A DNA stretch of 64,000 bases from Larus michahellis (Eukaryota > Chordata > Aves > Charadriiformes > Laridae), in contig NC_133913.1 of the NCBI RefSeq assembly GCF_964199755.1, forward strand, positions 7,232,201-7,296,200, read 5' to 3'. Position numbers and translations under genes: made by a program. Of the stretch, positions 45,702 through 57,954 are shown one piece after another. The notes beneath the pieces were generated by a model. The model did not search any database. It was not told where the DNA came from and saw only the letters and a program-made list of their open reading frames with translations. The first letter of the stretch is position 1. The number at the start of each line of letters is the position of its first letter.

Positions 45702-45740
45702 CACCCCGGTTCAGGGAGCTTCCTTTGCTGTGCAAGAACC
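45702..45740 (+). promoter_or_regulatory. 23-spacer recombination signal of V-B2
   Basis: Heptamer caccccg (45702-45708), spacer of 23, nonamer gcaagaacc (45732-45740), as in V-B1. Confidence 0.86.
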
Positions 45741-46289
45741 CAGGGGATGGAGGGGATGTGTCTGTGCAAGGCTGAGGGTGAGGGAAGGGGCCCTCAGGTG
45801 TGCCCTGGCAGCGCTGCTCCCCCTGTATACCCAGGGATCTGCAGGACAAGATCCTGTGATGGAATGTTTTCTGTCCGTTCCACACATCAATTTATGCAAC
45901 AATGGCCTTAAATATTCCCATACCACACTAAATGAAGGCACACTCTTCTTATTGCCAATGCTTTGGACGTTCTGCTGTCTGATTAAACAGCACACACTTG
46001 AACCATTGCATTTATATATTAGCTATTTGTTTATCTTCTCCACTATTAATAACCGCAGGCACATCCATCCTCCCTGACACCCACTGGGTTTGTCTTGTCT
46101 CAAGATGAAGACACCTTAAAGCTGGTTCCATTTTGTTATTTCTCTCTGGAACATTGGCCATGGCGGTTGATGTAAAGAGATGCTGTGCCTTTTCTTCTCC
46201 TAGGCAGATCCCAGCATGGGGCATCCATTGGTCTTCATTCCCCTGTTCTCGCTGGGGGCATGTTGCGTGAAACAGGGCCAAGCGGTTTT
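45741..46289. other. V-B2 downstream spacer
   Basis: Homologous to 18066-18480 up to about 46150 and then unique. No gene is seen. Confidence 0.6.
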
Positions 46290-47275
46290 GGCAGAAGATA
46301 AACCCCCTTGCGTTCTAACACTCCTCACCAAGGTGGGAGGCTAGGTGCGGCTAGGTTTAAATTCTGAGTGATGCCCAATTCAGCACTATCAGTCCAATCG
46401 CGTTTAATATGTATTAAACTATTACGATTTGGAAACGCTAATAGTGGGCTGCACCTTCAGTCTAGTCCTGCTCCTGAACTAGCACAGCCTCTCTCAAGTT
46501 TTGGTCGCGTTCAGTGAGAAAGCGAAACGACTAGCTACTTAAACAGTGCAGTTTATTTAAACAACAGATATACAGGTTCTTTAGGATTGCCGGTGATAAA
46601 TACACTGTCTGCAAAGCACGTGCAAATAAGGATATTGTTAAGTATACAAACGCGCAACAAAATTATAAACGATACAGCCTGGCTATAAATGTAGGGTAGA
46701 GATTCTCTAGAGAAATTTCTAAGTTCCTGAGAAAGTACTTGGTGTAATCGAAGTCTTACCCAAAGGTGTCCCTATGGGAGGGAAGAGAAGCTCAGCCCGT
46801 CAACTGATCCCGGAAGTCAGTGATGGAATTCTTTGCGATGGTGTCTTCCCTGGGTATCCCCCCTCTCTTGGTCTATTTTTATACTATTTGATATTTTCAA
46901 GGTGGAGTTTGAGTGACTTTAGTCATACATACTTTTATCATGATTGGTGTAAATTTTCCTCGCTTCACAATTAAAGGTATAGTTTACGAGAAATTCAGGG
47001 CGCAGACTCAAGGAGGAGTGGTCGCACCTTGGAGGCGGGTAGCCTTCGGGATGGAGGTGTGTTTTGGTATTATAATGACATTATATTGAGCAAAGTTCCC
47101 ACAAAGAACAGCATTTCATCAAAATTTGACAAAATGTTGGCTCTGAGTGGCGTATAGGCCACTTATCTGTTCTGTAGTACCATCTCGTTCCCATATCTGC
47201 TTTACATCGCAAGGGAAGGCCACGGAACAAGCACGGTCTGTTCCATCCCTCATATAGTTTCGCCTTCTACAGGAG
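46290..47275 (-). mobile_element. Probable solo LTR of an avian endogenous retrovirus
   Basis: A ~1-kb block of clearly different composition (AT-rich, CpG-containing, unlike flanks) with no counterpart in the other units. On the minus strand it would begin tgtagaaggcgaaactatat and contain an aataaa-type region near 46550. No internal genes are present, which fits a solo LTR, perhaps ERV-L-like. Ends are approximate and no target duplication was confirmed. It entered after the unit duplicated, so it is relatively young. Confidence 0.4.
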
Positions 47276-47454
47276 ATTGGACATGTTGCATTCTTTGCAT
47301 GCCAGCTGCGACTGTATTCTACCTCAGAAGCCTCTTGATTTTATGACTTTCCTTAATGTGAGAACAATGCTGTACTTTTGTATTCTTTGGCCAATTTAGT
47401 AATTGTTGAACATAAAGGACTTCAGAAAAGCGCATCTTGAAGTGGTAAGGAATC

Positions 47455-48165
47455 GACCGGCTTGGCAAGATGCCCTGGGAAAATTCCCCAAGGCAGGGAG
47501 GTCCCAGAGGAGCTGACTAACCTTCAAGGAGAGCCTCCTCAGAGCACAAGGATGGTCCTCTGCAAAATGGATTTAAAAGCACAGCTGGAGTGGAAAATTG
47601 CAAGAGATGTGAAGGGAATCAAGAAAGGTATTTCTGGGCCTATTGGCAGCAACAGGATGGCTAAGTAGATTTGGGCTCATTACTTGGTAAGGAAGTGGAT
47701 CTGGAGACAAGTGACATGTACTCGATGTCTCTTTCTCCTCAGCTTTTACTGGTATGGCTTCTTCTCAGGGCTACCATATCCCTCACCCTCCCCACAGACT
47801 CTATGGGAATAAAGCAGCACCCACAGTAGAAGAATAAGGAATTAAGGAGCTCGTACTACCATTTGGACATACATAAGTTCATGGGATCAATTGGGATGCA
47901 TCTAAGGGCATTCAAGGAGCTGACTGGACAGTATCTACCCAGTCCCTGGAAGGAAGATGGAGACAATACTCTCAGGAGCCTTCTCTAAATGCATGAAAGG
48001 CAAGAAGGGGATTGGGAGCAGCTGACATGGTTTTACTGAGGACAAATGATGCCTCACCAACCTCATTGCTTTCCATGAGGAGGTGACAGGCACTGTGGGA
48101 AGGGGAGGGGCACTGCCTGGGGTGTGCCGTGACTTTAGCAAGACCTTTGACATAGCCTCATGGGT
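47455..48165 (+). mobile_element. Old CR1 relic (endonuclease-RT linker to RT)
   Basis: Decayed CR1: 'KAQLEWKIARDVKGIKKG' corresponds to the KAQLELN-x-VKDNKKSF segment of CR1-b, and near 48030-48160 comes a degenerate CLTNLIAFHEEVTG followed by DFSKTFD. The last part is shared with 1435-1562. The stretch 47276-47454 holds nothing recognised. Confidence 0.72.
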
Positions 48166-48889
48166 GCACACACATGCACACCCATAGGCAGACGAAGCTA
48201 TGCACACTCACAGGCATGCACACGCACAAATATGTGTGCTGTTGGGGAATTTTTATTGTACCTTTTGAGGCAAATGAAACACTTGCCCATCCTTAGATTA
48301 AAAAAAAAAAAAATAGCAAAAAAAAAAACCAACTAAAAAACGACCACCAAATGATCAATCTATTGGCCAGTCCTATCACCATAAGCAGTTCTGCAAGGAA
48401 TCTGCAAAGATGAGAAGCATCTTCTGCAGAAGCACAGGTGTCAACTGTCATAAGTGATCTCCCTAAGGGTGCCGTGGGGGTGTGGGACCAGTCCCAGCTC
48501 TGTAAAGTCACTGGTGCCTCAGTGATGAGTATTCACAGGGCAGCAGAGTGTGGCACACCTGGGACAAGCCAGACTCCCCACAGGCTGCAAACACTGAGGC
48601 TGGGGCACCTGAAATTATAACTGATCCCAGTAAGAAAGGCACTCTGCCTCTTCAAAGCATTCCTTAAAAATGTCATTTATTAGTGCCAGGACTAGAAAGA
48701 AAGAGATGATAATATAGGTAACCTTACATCCCTCGAGACGCTGGGAACACTGAGCAGATCCCATTCACAGAAGCGTTGCTCCATTTTGGTCCGTTGAGTT
48801 TTAGAGCATTTTCTTCAAAGGAAACAATTCCATTCATCATTTCAACTGTCAAACGCTACAACTCTGCCAGTTGTTTATTGCATGTGAAC
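48166..48889. other. 3' flank of OR3
   Basis: CA-rich and A-rich runs (48170-48330) matching 1565-1800, then the OR module 3' flank shared with 30640-31185. No gene is seen. Confidence 0.6.
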
Positions 48890-49715
48890 AACTACGAGCA
48901 GCTTTCCCATCCTTGTTTCTTAGGGTGTAAATCAAGGGGGTTGATCAGGGGAGTAAGAAAGATGCAAAGAAGAGCCACTGCTCTGCCTAGCGACCCTTTG
49001 GAGGGGGCTCCCATGTAGGTGAAGACACCACGGGCCACAGAAAAAGGCCACAGCAGTGAAATGGGAAGCACGGGTTGAGGCAGCTCAGTGCCTGCCTTCT
49101 GCACAGCAGAGCTACAGGAAGATTCTTGCTCTGCATCTGTAGAGAAGTGAGGATGAAGTGGAAGCAGCAGAGGGTCACATCACAAATACCAAACATGATG
49201 ACATCCTTGTTGGCAGAAGTGCCAGCACAAGCCATGTCCAGGAGGAGGGGTGGCAGATGACTGAACTGGTGCATGTGCCTGGGTGCACAGTAAACCAAAT
49301 GGGACATGATTATTGTAGGCAGAGCACACAGGGAACTGGCCAGTCCTGTCACTGCCAGCACCCAGATGCACACAGCTGGTGTGTGACGGCCCAGTAGCAC
49401 AATGGGTTGCAGAGAGCCAAGCAGTGGCCACAGGACATGGGAGAAGTACAGCTGGGCCATGCAGCACTGCAAGGAGATGGGTTTGTTCCCTGGCCTGAGG
49501 AAGCCCTCCAGCACCTTTGGAAGGAAGACACCGGAGGAGAAGCTTTTTGTCTTCAGTTGTGCTGAGCTGGACATCGTCAGCTGTAATTCCCTCTTGGTGG
49601 AGGACATGGCTGTGGGGATTTCCATCCTTCCACTTGTACACTTTTGTCAAGACATCTGGATTTGCATGCAGGAAATAAAATATGGGAGTGTAGTGGTTGC
49701 CAAGAGACATTTTCA
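48890..49715 (-). pseudogene. Olfactory receptor pseudogene OR3
   Basis: Sister of OR2. The TM2 region reads MSLGNHYTPIFYFLHANPDV. The TM3/IC2 segment is scrambled (SHVLWPLLGSLQPIVLLGR). TM4-EC2 is CIWVLAVTGLASSLCALPT and HMHQFSHLPPLLLDMACAGT, and a TM7 scrap is FLTPLINPLDLHPKKQG. At least three frames and lost DRY and Cys motifs. Long dead. Confidence 0.83.
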
Positions 49716-50132
49716 CTGATCAGAAGGGAAGAGATTAACATCCTCTCCTCCCTGAATGGCAACCAGTCCCTGAGCACAGATTTTCTGTGGGGACCAACAA
49801 AGCAGTCACGGGCTCTGCACTTACCTACACCTCTCTTGGAAAGTGCACCCAGTCCCCTTATCCTTGCTGATCTTCTCATTCCCCTGCATGCTCTTTATGA
49901 GAACAATTTGATCTCCCTCAGAAATACACCGTTTCACTGTCCCCATTTCTGTGCTGACTGCCCACAGTTCCCACAGGTTTAGCTCCAGTTTCCAGCCTCA
50001 ATTCATTCAGCAGAATGAGTGACTTTTCCCTGCTGATGCCTCCAGGCCATGGCCCGAGATTTGGTGATGGAGGAGAGAGGTCACCCCAAAGCCTGTTCCC
50101 TGCATTACCACTCCTGCTATTCTGCGGAGCCA
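49716..50132. other. Spacer before CR1-b
   Basis: Parallel to 32445-32850, noncoding, ending at the CR1-b insertion point (attctgcggagcc). Confidence 0.65.
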
Positions 50133-50232
50133 ATCATAGAATCATAGAATTGAATCATAGAATTGTTGAGGTTGGAAGGGACCTTTAAGATCATCGAGTC
50201 CAACCTTTAGCCTACCCTGACAAGAGCCACTT

Positions 50233-53200
50233 CTAAACCATGTCCCTCAGTGCCCCATCTACCCTTTTTTTAAACACCTCCAGGGATGGTGAATCCACCA
50301 CCTCCCTGGGCAGCCTATTCCAATGTTTAATAACCCTTTCAGTGAAAAAATGTCTCCTAATATCTAATCTAAACCTCCCCTGACGTAACTTGAACCCGTT
50401 TCCCCTCGTCCTATCACTTGTCACCAGGGAGAAGAGGTCAGCCCCCATCTCTCTACAACCTCCTTTCAGGGAGTTGTAGAGGGTAATAAGGTCTCCCCTC
50501 AGCCTCCTCTTCTCCAGGCTAAACAACCCCAGCTCCCTCAGTCGTTCTTCATAAGGTTTGTCCTCCAGGCCCCTCACCAGCTTTGTAGCCCTTCTCTGGA
50601 CACGCTCCAACACCTCAATGTCCCTCTTGTAGCGAGGGGCCCAAAACTGAACGCAGTACTCGAGGTGGGGCCTCACCAGTGCCGAGTACAGGGGGATGAT
50701 CACTTCCCTAGTCCGGCTCACCACACTATTCCTGATACAGGCTAGGATGCTGTTGGCCTTCTTGGCCACCTGGGCACACTGCTGGCTCATATTCAGCCGG
50801 CTGTCAACCAACACTCCCAAGTCCTTTTCTGTCGAGCTGCTTTCAAGCCATTCTGCCCCAATCCTGTAGCGCTGCATGGGGTTGTTGTGACCCAAGTGCA
50901 GGACCCGGCACTTGGCCTTGTTGAACGTCATACCATTGGTCTCAGCCCATCGGTCCAGCCTGTCCAGATCCCTCTGCAGAGCCAACCTACCCTCAAGCAG
51001 ATCAACACGCCCACCCAGCTTAGTGTTATCTGCGAACTTACTGAGGGTGCATTCGATCCCTTCATCCAGATCATTGATAAAGATATTGAAGAGAACCGGC
51101 CCCAGCACCGAGCCCTGGGGGACACCACTTGTGACCGGACACCAACTGGATTTAACTCCATTTACCACCACTCTCTGGGCACGGCCATCCAGCCAGTTTT
51201 TTACCCAGCGAAGAGTACACCTGTCCAGGCCATGAGCAGCCAGTTTCTCCAGGAGAATGCTGTGGGAAACAGTGTCAAAAGCTTTGCAAAAATCCAAGTA
51301 GATAACATCCACAGCTTTTCCCTCATCCACTAAGTGGGTCACCTTATCATAGAAGGATATTAGGTTTGATAGGCATGACCTGCCCTTCACAAACACATGC
51401 TGACTGGGCCTGATCACCCTGTTCTCCTGCATGTGCCGTGTAATGGCACTGAGGAGGATCTGTTCCATGACCTTCCCAGGCACCGAGGTCAGACTGACTG
51501 GCCTGTAGTTCCCCGGATCCTCCTTCCGGCCCTTCTTGTGGATGGGTGTCACATTTGCTAACCTCCAGTCAGCTGGGACCTCCCCGGTTGTCCAGGACTG
51601 CTCATAAATGATACCAAGTGGCCTGGCAAGCACCTCCGCCAGCTCTTTCAATACCCTTGGGTGGATCCCATCCGGCCCCATAGATTTGTGCACCTCCAGG
51701 TGCTGAAGCAGGTCCCTCACCATTTCCCTTTGGATTACAGGGGCTTCATTCTGCTCCCCATCCCTGTCTTCTAGTTCAGGGGTCTGGGTGCTCAGGGAAC
51801 AACTGGTCCTACTGCTGAAGACTGAGGCAAAGACTTCATTAAGTACCTCAGCCTTTTCCTCATCCTTGGTCACTATGTTGCTGGCCCCATCTACTAGAGG
51901 ACAGAGATAATCCTTAGTCCTCTTCCTATTGCTAATATATTTATAGAAACTTTTTTTGTTGTCCTTGACAACAGAAGCCAGGTTTAGCTCCAGCTGGGCT
52001 TTGGCCCTCCTGATTTTTTCCCTACATAGCTTAACTACCTCTTTGTAGTCGTCTTGAGTGGCCTGCCCTTCCTTCCAGAGGCCATAGATCCTCTTTTTTT
52101 CCCGAAGTTGCAACACTAGCTCCCTGTTTAGCCAGGCCGGCCTTTTTCCCCGACGGCTTGTCTTCTGGCACATGGGGACAGCCTGCTCCTGCGCCTTTAA
52201 GACTTCCTTCTTGAAAATCATCCAGGCTTCCTGGGCTCCTTTGCTCTGGAGGACTGCCTCCCAGGGGACTTTGTCAAACAGGCTCCTGAAAAGCCCAAAG
52301 TCCGCCCTCCGGAAGTCCAAGGTAGCAGTTCTGCTGACCCCTCTCCTTGCTTCTCGCAGAATCGAAAACTCTATCATTTCATGGTCACTGTTCCCAAGAC
52401 AGCCTCCAACCTTCACATCCCCCACAAGACCTTCCCTGTTTACAAACAACAGATCCAGCAGGGCACCTTCCCTAGTTGGCTCTCTCACTAGCTGTGTCAG
52501 GAAGTTATCCCCAGCACATTCCAGGAACCTTCTAGACCGTTCCCTCCCTGCTGTATTGTATTCCCAGCAGATGTCCGGCAAATTGAAGTCCCTCACGAGG
52601 ACAAGAGCTCGCGATCTTGAGACTTCTCCCAGCCGTTTACAGAATATTTCATCTGCCTCCTCATCCTGATTGGGCGGTCTATAACAGACTCCTACTACGA
52701 TATCTGCCTTGTTAGCCCTGCCCCTGATTCTTACCCATAAACACTCAACCCCATTATCACCATCATTTAGTTCAAAGCATTCGTAACACTCCCTGACATA
52801 CAGGGCCACACCCCCGCCTCTCCTTGCTTGCCTATCCTTCCTGAAGAGCCTATAGGCATCCATGGCAGCACTATAGCTATGTGAGTCATCCCACCACGTT
52901 TCTGTGATGGCGACTACATCATAGTTTCCCTGCTGCACGATGGCCTCCAGCTCGTCCTGCTTATTCCCCATGCTGCGTGCATTAGTGTAGATGCACTTCA
53001 GTTGGGTTAATTGTCCTACCACTTTCTTGGGGGGACAGGCCCTGATTTGCACCTGGTCATTCTCGGACACTACTGTAGTTACCAAATTATCACTACTCCT
53101 TGTGTCTATGCTGCCACACAATTCACTATCCCCCACCATCGCTGAGGCAGGCTGCAAGACCCTGCTATCACTTTTACCCATGAGCAGTGCTATGTTGCTC

Positions 53201-53247
53201 CCAGGCACCACTTTTGTGATCCTGGTTTCGTCCCCATCCCCCATCAA
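50233..53247 (-). CDS. CR1-b ORF2, 1004 aa: endonuclease-reverse transcriptase
   Basis: Uninterrupted ORF2 of a non-LTR retrotransposon, 1004 codons. APE-type endonuclease (about 80-310): [41 protein letters not shown], then a [11 protein letters not shown] box, where CR1 usually has MGDFN, and NSDHEMIEF with the catalytic His kept. RT (about 510-780): [33 protein letters not shown] and [20 protein letters not shown]. The active-site box reads FADNTKLGG rather than FADDTKLGG, replacing a metal-binding Asp. The C-terminal domain ends [11 protein letters not shown]. The start follows the ORF1 stop within a few bases. It is open but, with FADN and VRDFN, it is probably not active. Confidence 0.95.
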   Translation of the reverse strand: MMGDGDETRITKVVPGSNIALLMGKSDSRVLQPASAMVGDSELCGSIDTRSSDNLVTTVVSENDQVQIRACPPKKVVGQLTQLKCIYTNARSMGNKQDELEAIVQQGNYDVVAITETWWDDSHSYSAAMDAYRLFRKDRQARRGGGVALYVRECYECFELNDGDNGVECLWVRIRGRANKADIVVGVCYRPPNQDEEADEIFCKRLGEVSRSRALVLVRDFNLPDICWEYNTAGRERSRRFLECAGDNFLTQLVREPTREGALLDLLFVNREGLVGDVKVGGCLGNSDHEMIEFSILREARRGVSRTATLDFRRADFGLFRSLFDKVPWEAVLQSKGAQEAWMIFKKEVLKAQEQAVPMCQKTSRRGKRPAWLNRELVLQLREKKRIYGLWKEGQATQDDYKEVVKLCREKIRRAKAQLELNLASVVKDNKKSFYKYISNRKRTKDYLCPLVDGASNIVTKDEEKAEVLNEVFASVFSSRTSCSLSTQTPELEDRDGEQNEAPVIQREMVRDLLQHLEVHKSMGPDGIHPRVLKELAEVLARPLGIIYEQSWTTGEVPADWRLANVTPIHKKGRKEDPGNYRPVSLTSVPGKVMEQILLSAITRHMQENRVIRPSQHVFVKGRSCLSNLISFYDKVTHLVDEGKAVDVIYLDFCKAFDTVSHSILLEKLAAHGLDRCTLRWVKNWLDGRAQRVVVNGVKSSWCPVTSGVPQGSVLGPVLFNIFINDLDEGIECTLSKFADNTKLGGRVDLLEGRLALQRDLDRLDRWAETNGMTFNKAKCRVLHLGHNNPMQRYRIGAEWLESSSTEKDLGVLVDSRLNMSQQCAQVAKKANSILACIRNSVVSRTREVIIPLYSALVRPHLEYCVQFWAPRYKRDIEVLERVQRRATKLVRGLEDKPYEERLRELGLFSLEKRRLRGDLITLYNSLKGGCREMGADLFSLVTSDRTRGNGFKLRQGRFRLDIRRHFFTERVIKHWNRLPREVVDSPSLEVFKKRVDGALRDMV

Positions 53248-53249
53248 AC

Positions 53250-54325
53250 CTAGTTTAAAGCCTTATGGATAAGCCCTGCTAATTCTTGTCCCAGTCTCTT
53301 TCTTCCCCTTCGGGTTAGGCTTCCCCCGCCTGATGCCAGCATGCCTGGTTTCCTGTAGATCAGCCCATGTTCAAAAAAGCCAAAGTCCTGCCGGACGCAC
53401 CAGTCGCAGAGCCAGGAGTTAATTTGCTGGCTCCTCCTATTTATCCCCTCGTCTACCCCTGCAAATGGTGGGATAGAGGAGAACACTATTTGTGCTCCCG
53501 ATCCCTTAACCAGCCGTCCCAGGGCCCTAAAGTCATTCTTCATTGCCCTCAGACTTCTGGTACCTACTTCGTCACTGCCTACCTGAAATATCAGTAGCGG
53601 ATAGTAATCTGATGACTGGACCAGGGAAGGGAGTTTCCTCCGTATGTCCTTAATTCTGGCCCCAGGGAGGCAGCTGACTTCCCTGTGGGATGGGTCCGGT
53701 CTACAGATAGGACCCTCTGTTCCTCTCAGAAGGGAGTCACCTACTACAATAACCCTTCTTTCTTTCTTTGTTGAGGATTCCTGAGGCGTGGGGGTGAGTG
53801 ATGAGCACTGTGCATTTCACTGGATGGATCAGCTCCTCCATCCTCAATCGCCTGGTCCTCAATTTCCAGAGCCTCATACCTATTACGTAAGGGCAGTTGG
53901 GATGGTGAGGGGGGCCGTGAGAGGTTTCGCTTACCTCTCCGAGGAGGGATCTGACACCACTCCCCCTTATCCCTTGAGTCCTCTCCTTCTGCCTGGTGAC
54001 AGGAGGGAAGTGGATCATCCACTTCTGATAGAGCCTCTTTCTGCTGCCTTTGCCTCAGGGTATGGCTCCACCAATCTATTTCGTTTTCACAGTTCCTAAT
54101 ACTTCTTAACCTTTCTACCTCTTCCTTCAGTTCAACCACCTTCCTGAGCAGATCATTTACTTGATCGCACCGTATGCACACAGTGTCTCTGGAACCCTGT
54201 GGGAGCAGTGCCAGACTCAGGCATTCATTACAGCCCGAGACCTGCACAGCCACATGCTCGCAGAGGAGCTCAGTCTGAGTTCCCATGTTTTTCCTCGCAG
54301 AAGCTTTTGACTGTTTTGCGGCCAT
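53250..54325 (-). pseudogene. CR1-b ORF1 (RNA-binding, esterase), one frame break
   Basis: Starts MAAKQSKASARKNMGTQTE at 54325. Cys-rich motif (CEHVAVQVSGCNEC and CIRCDQVNDLL), coiled coil (VVELKEEVERLRSIRN), a Ser/Pro linker with PRRGKRNLSRPPSPSQ, then an A/G-rich run near 53752, where the frame slips: the esterase block VIVVGDSLLRGTEG continues in another frame. The C-terminal part is recognisable (AMKNDFRALGRLVKGSGAQI, ending [11 protein letters not shown] at 53250). Everything else is open. Confidence 0.9.
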
Positions 54326-54560
54326 GTTCTTTTCTCGTACCGGGAGATGGAGGATCTCTGCTGTTTGCTTCCCTCGCGCCCTGAGCCGGTGCCCTTGCAC
54401 GCCGATGTTCTTCTGCTTGTGGTTGCCCAGCTTCTGCTTACCTTAGACTCAAGGCTTCCAGTGACCCACCGTACGAAATGCTGCTCCTTGTTCGTTCGCT
54501 TGCACTGCGGTGCCGCCCTGGGTGACCCACGTAGGCTACCCGCGTGCTGGGTGCGCAGTT

Positions 54561-54941
54561 TCATCTTCTGGAACTCCACACCCACTACCCAACCACCCCA
54601 GCACAGCTCCGGCCATAGCAAGAGGAACACCCTTCCTCAAGAGCTCATAGGTCTGCTGCCCCCTCAGGGCCTCCTGCCTCCCTGGGCACCCATGAGCAGA
54701 GACAGAGCAGGGCAAGGCCTGATGCTTACTGGCAGCAGAACAGCCCGGGATGTCTTCCTCAGCTCCAAGGGATGGTTCCCAAAAGAGGAGCCCCTGCAAC
54801 CTGTCCCAACCTCCCACTCCTCTGAGAATGGAGACAGGTCTCCTTGTGCTCTCAGTCCCTTCCATCCCTTCTCCCTTGGAAGCCAGGCAGTGTCCCTAGA
54901 GGGAAGGACCACATAGAGGCCAGGCTCGAAGGCAACAGAAC
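54561..54941. other. K4 downstream flank
   Basis: Follows 32855-33236. Noncoding. Confidence 0.7.
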
Positions 54942-55274
54942 TTTAATGATTCAAAAGAGGGAAACAAAGTCACTCCACATGGAGGCCACCAATGTGTGGA
55001 GCCCCAAGGGCAGCTGTGAGTCTGCTGTCCTTGGCTATGGAGAAGTTCCCACATCATGTCTGTCATCCTGGCCCACAGAAAGAGATGAGACAGACAGTCC
55101 CTAGCAGGCTGGCATTAGGGGGACAAGGGGATCCAAAGCAAACAAGGAAAAGGGAGAGAAAGGCAAAGCCATTCCGCTGTGTTGAAAACAACATTCAAAA
55201 GATCAATCCGCTGCCCAGCACCGTGTTCTGAGTTCCTCAGGGAGCCTCTTCTTGGGGCTTTCCTATAATCTTTA

Positions 55275-55577
55275 TCAGAGGAGGGACCTTCTTCCATAGT
55301 AGCGGCTGGTAATGCCAGAGAGGTCACAGCACCCAGAGGTGATGGGCACTCCATCACAGCTGAGGATGCTGCCAACGGCAGCGGAGGTGGAGGATCCCAC
55401 AACGGTGTTCTGTGGGAAGGAGCTGAGGATGGGGCCAGGCAGGGTCACCACCACGGGAGAGGGCTCGATGACAACGGTGGAGTTCTGGCACTGCCTGATG
55501 CAGGGCTCATTGCAGCTGTTGGCCAGAGGTGTTGGGCCACAGGGCCGGCAGGGCAGGCACTGGTTGTAGCAGGACAT
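55275..55577 (-). CDS. Feather beta-keratin K4, 100 aa, RRSLL tail
   Basis: Start ATG at 55577 ([14 protein letters not shown]), core [20 protein letters not shown], tail [16 protein letters not shown] and [11 protein letters not shown]. The two terminal cysteines found in K1-K3 (RRCxPC) are missing, leaving 10. The keratin remnant at 3534 ends the same way, so this is an inherited subtype and not a random lesion. Intron 55600-55954, donor CAG|GTGAGT, acceptor tgtcag. ATTAAA at 54947-54942. Intact. Confidence 0.94.
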   Translation of the reverse strand: MSCYNQCLPCRPCGPTPLANSCNEPCIRQCQNSTVVIEPSPVVVTLPGPILSSFPQNTVVGSSTSAAVGSILSCDGVPITSGCCDLSGITSRYYGRRSLL

Positions 55578-55954
55578 GTCTCTAAGGGTAGAGGTGCACC
55601 TGACAGAGAAGCAGGGAGGAAAGAGAGCATAAGGGTGGGTGAGAAGCAGCCTGGTTACCCTGTCACAAAGGATCTAAGGCCACTACTGAGTGGAGAGACG
55701 GAATATGTGCCAAGGAGCCACATCGTCATCGATGGTCTACAAAGTGGGGCCTGGCCCATGGAGGGTCTCGTAATTTGTAAATCAGGGCCACCACAGCTAC
55801 ATCCCAGCTACTCTCTTTGCAGAACTTCCCCACACTTCCCTCTAGCATGACAAGGAGCTCCAGGACACAGAGAGAACAGAGGCAATACCAGCTGAGAGGT
55901 CCATCGAGGAGACATATCACTTTGGAAGAGAAGGAGAAGGAGCTTCAGACTCAC

Positions 55955-56022
55955 CTGGTTCCCAAGGAGAAGGAGGCCAGAGAAGTGCAGGAGAGAGCAG
56001 GGACTTGGGCTGGCTTTTATAC
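55955..56022 (-). promoter_or_regulatory. K4 promoter TATA box and noncoding exon 1
   Basis: Minus strand gtataaaa at 56022-56015, conserved exon 1 to a strong donor at 55955/55954. Best consensus of the four keratin promoters. Confidence 0.8.
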
Positions 56023-57954
56023 CTGCCCTTCATTGCCGCAGCACCAGAGGCACCCTTTGCAGAGGTAACAATTTTTGCACACAGTCATCTTGAATGCAAA
56101 CCATCACAGCTAATGATATGGGCTGTGCTTTGGTTTCCTGCACTTGCTGCCTTTTCATTTCCAGAGTTGTACCATGCCCATTCCCCAATCAAACTTTCCT
56201 GTGATCACTGGGATGAAAGGCCCCAGGATTTCCAGGGCAGGAACGCAGCAGTGTAGGCAGAAGACTCAGTTCAAGTGCTGAGCGGTTCCAGAGGAGGCAA
56301 GTGACACCAGCCTGGGTCACTTCAATGGGGCTGTTTGGTGTCGTTCTCTGGAAGAAGCTCCAGCCATCCTCATCTGGAAGCCCAAGTGCACCCGCACATG
56401 AGGAAGTGACACATCCATCTCTTTCTTTCCCTCCTCAGCTCACCCCGGTGGTCACTTGTTGTTGCCTCCCCAGGTGTGTGCGTTGTGCTGTTAGGTTTTT
56501 GACCCCATCCTGCCTAACACTGTCTTCAGGAAAAAAACTGTGGCCTGTTTTGACCCGTCCCCACTCTGTGCAGTCTGTGAGTACACAAGTAAAGCCACAG
56601 TCAGCAGGATCCACACCTGGGTGTGTTCCTACATCTGTTCTTCTCCTCTGTGCTTTATGAGCAGCTGTGTTAGTGTGGATGAATGTGGAATCACAAATTA
56701 GTGTATAACTTCATGGCATGTGTGTCCTTGTGTGTCCCTCCTCAAGAAGCAATATGCTGCTCATGACAGGGACATTCTCTGTTGCTCTCTCCATGAGCAC
56801 CAGAGAGCAGCAGATTCCCAGATTCAGAAGACACCTGAATGCAGCTGAGTGGTGAACAAGAACAAGAACAGTTTCACTCCTGTTTGACTCCTTAGTTTAA
56901 TTCATATTAGCAATATTGGGAGCTCCTCAGCAGGGTTGGCAGTCCCCGCTCCCTGCCTCTCCAGGCCAGGACACAGTTCCTTTCCCCAGTATTAGAGAGT
57001 TCAAAAGGATGGGGATTGCTTTCTGGGCAAGGAGAAAGGATGAGGGATCTTGTCCACCATGTGCTGGCCATCCCTCAGTGGATCTGCTTCCAAAGCACTA
57101 TTGACTGTGTCTGGGATGGGACATAGCCCTCTCTCATGCCCAAGCCAATGCCAAACGTACTTGTGCTCTTCACAGGCGTGGTGCTGTGCCCGGCAGGGGC
57201 TGAGACCTTTTCCCAAACAGGTCCTGAATGAAAGGAACACAGAGTCTGATATCACTGCGCTGTGATTGGAAGAACAGACTCTGTGGATTTCATAGGAGAA
57301 GCCAAAGAACTGATGACAGCTTTGATGTTCATGCCCATAATGAACACTAGTGTCGGTGGTGTCTGGGGTGGGACACGGTCCTCTCTCATGTCCATGTCAA
57401 TGCCAAATGGGCTTCTGCAGCACATCGACTTGATGCCATGTCAGGCAGGGGCTGAGACCTTGGATCAAACAGGTCCTGAATGAAAGGAACATGAAGCCTG
57501 AGGTCACTGGTGAGTGGAAGGACAGACCCTGTGGCTTGCACAAGGAAAGCCAAAGAGCTGACAACTGCTTTGGTCTTTCAGCCTACAAGGACCTTCATGT
57601 CCCACACTGGAATCTCAGTCTGAGTGCCCAGCAACTGCCGCAGGAGGGTACAGACATTAGATTTGAGGCCACATCCACCAAAGCCTAGTGCTGTCCTACA
57701 GGGTTTCCAAAAGGGACCCTCTTTCCGACACGGGGTGTCAAGGGTGTATGGAGTTCCTGAGCCCATCTCCCCTCCCGAATGTTTGTCTTCCTGGACTCAG
57801 GCCCAACCAGGAGACAGTGCAGCCAAGGCTTCCCCCTTCCCTTTCATGTATTTTGGTGAGCTCATTGCCAGGGAGCTCTGCTGGGACAGCTCAGCCAGGG
57901 ATGACTTCCCTCTCTGTGGAGCTGCTTCTGAGCTGAGACTCTAGTGTAGTTGAG
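56023..57954. other. K4 upstream flank and unit spacer
   Basis: Parallel to 34319-36110, including conserved keratin 5' blocks at 56095-56200. Noncoding, with a local duplication described separately. Confidence 0.65.
57100..57570. repeat. Tandem duplication of ~245 bases in the unit 3 spacer
   Basis: 57105-57325 and 57355-57570 are copies: gtgtctgggatgggacatag against gtgtctggggtgggacacgg, caggcaggggctgagacctt, caaacaggtcctgaatgaaa and gccaaagaactgatgacagc against gccaaagagctgacaactgc. Single in units 1 and 2. Confidence 0.8.

Larger units (their letters stand above)
50133..54560 (-). mobile_element. CR1-b: full-length-like young CR1 LINE
   Basis: About 4.4 kb on the minus strand: 5' UTR (54560-54326), ORF1 (54325-53250, one frame break), ORF2 (53247-50233, open), short 3' UTR and terminal octamers (attctatgattcaattctatg type). 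The empty site survives at about 32850 in unit 2's sister sequence. Little decay and unit-specific placement suggest one of the youngest elements here. Confidence 0.96.
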
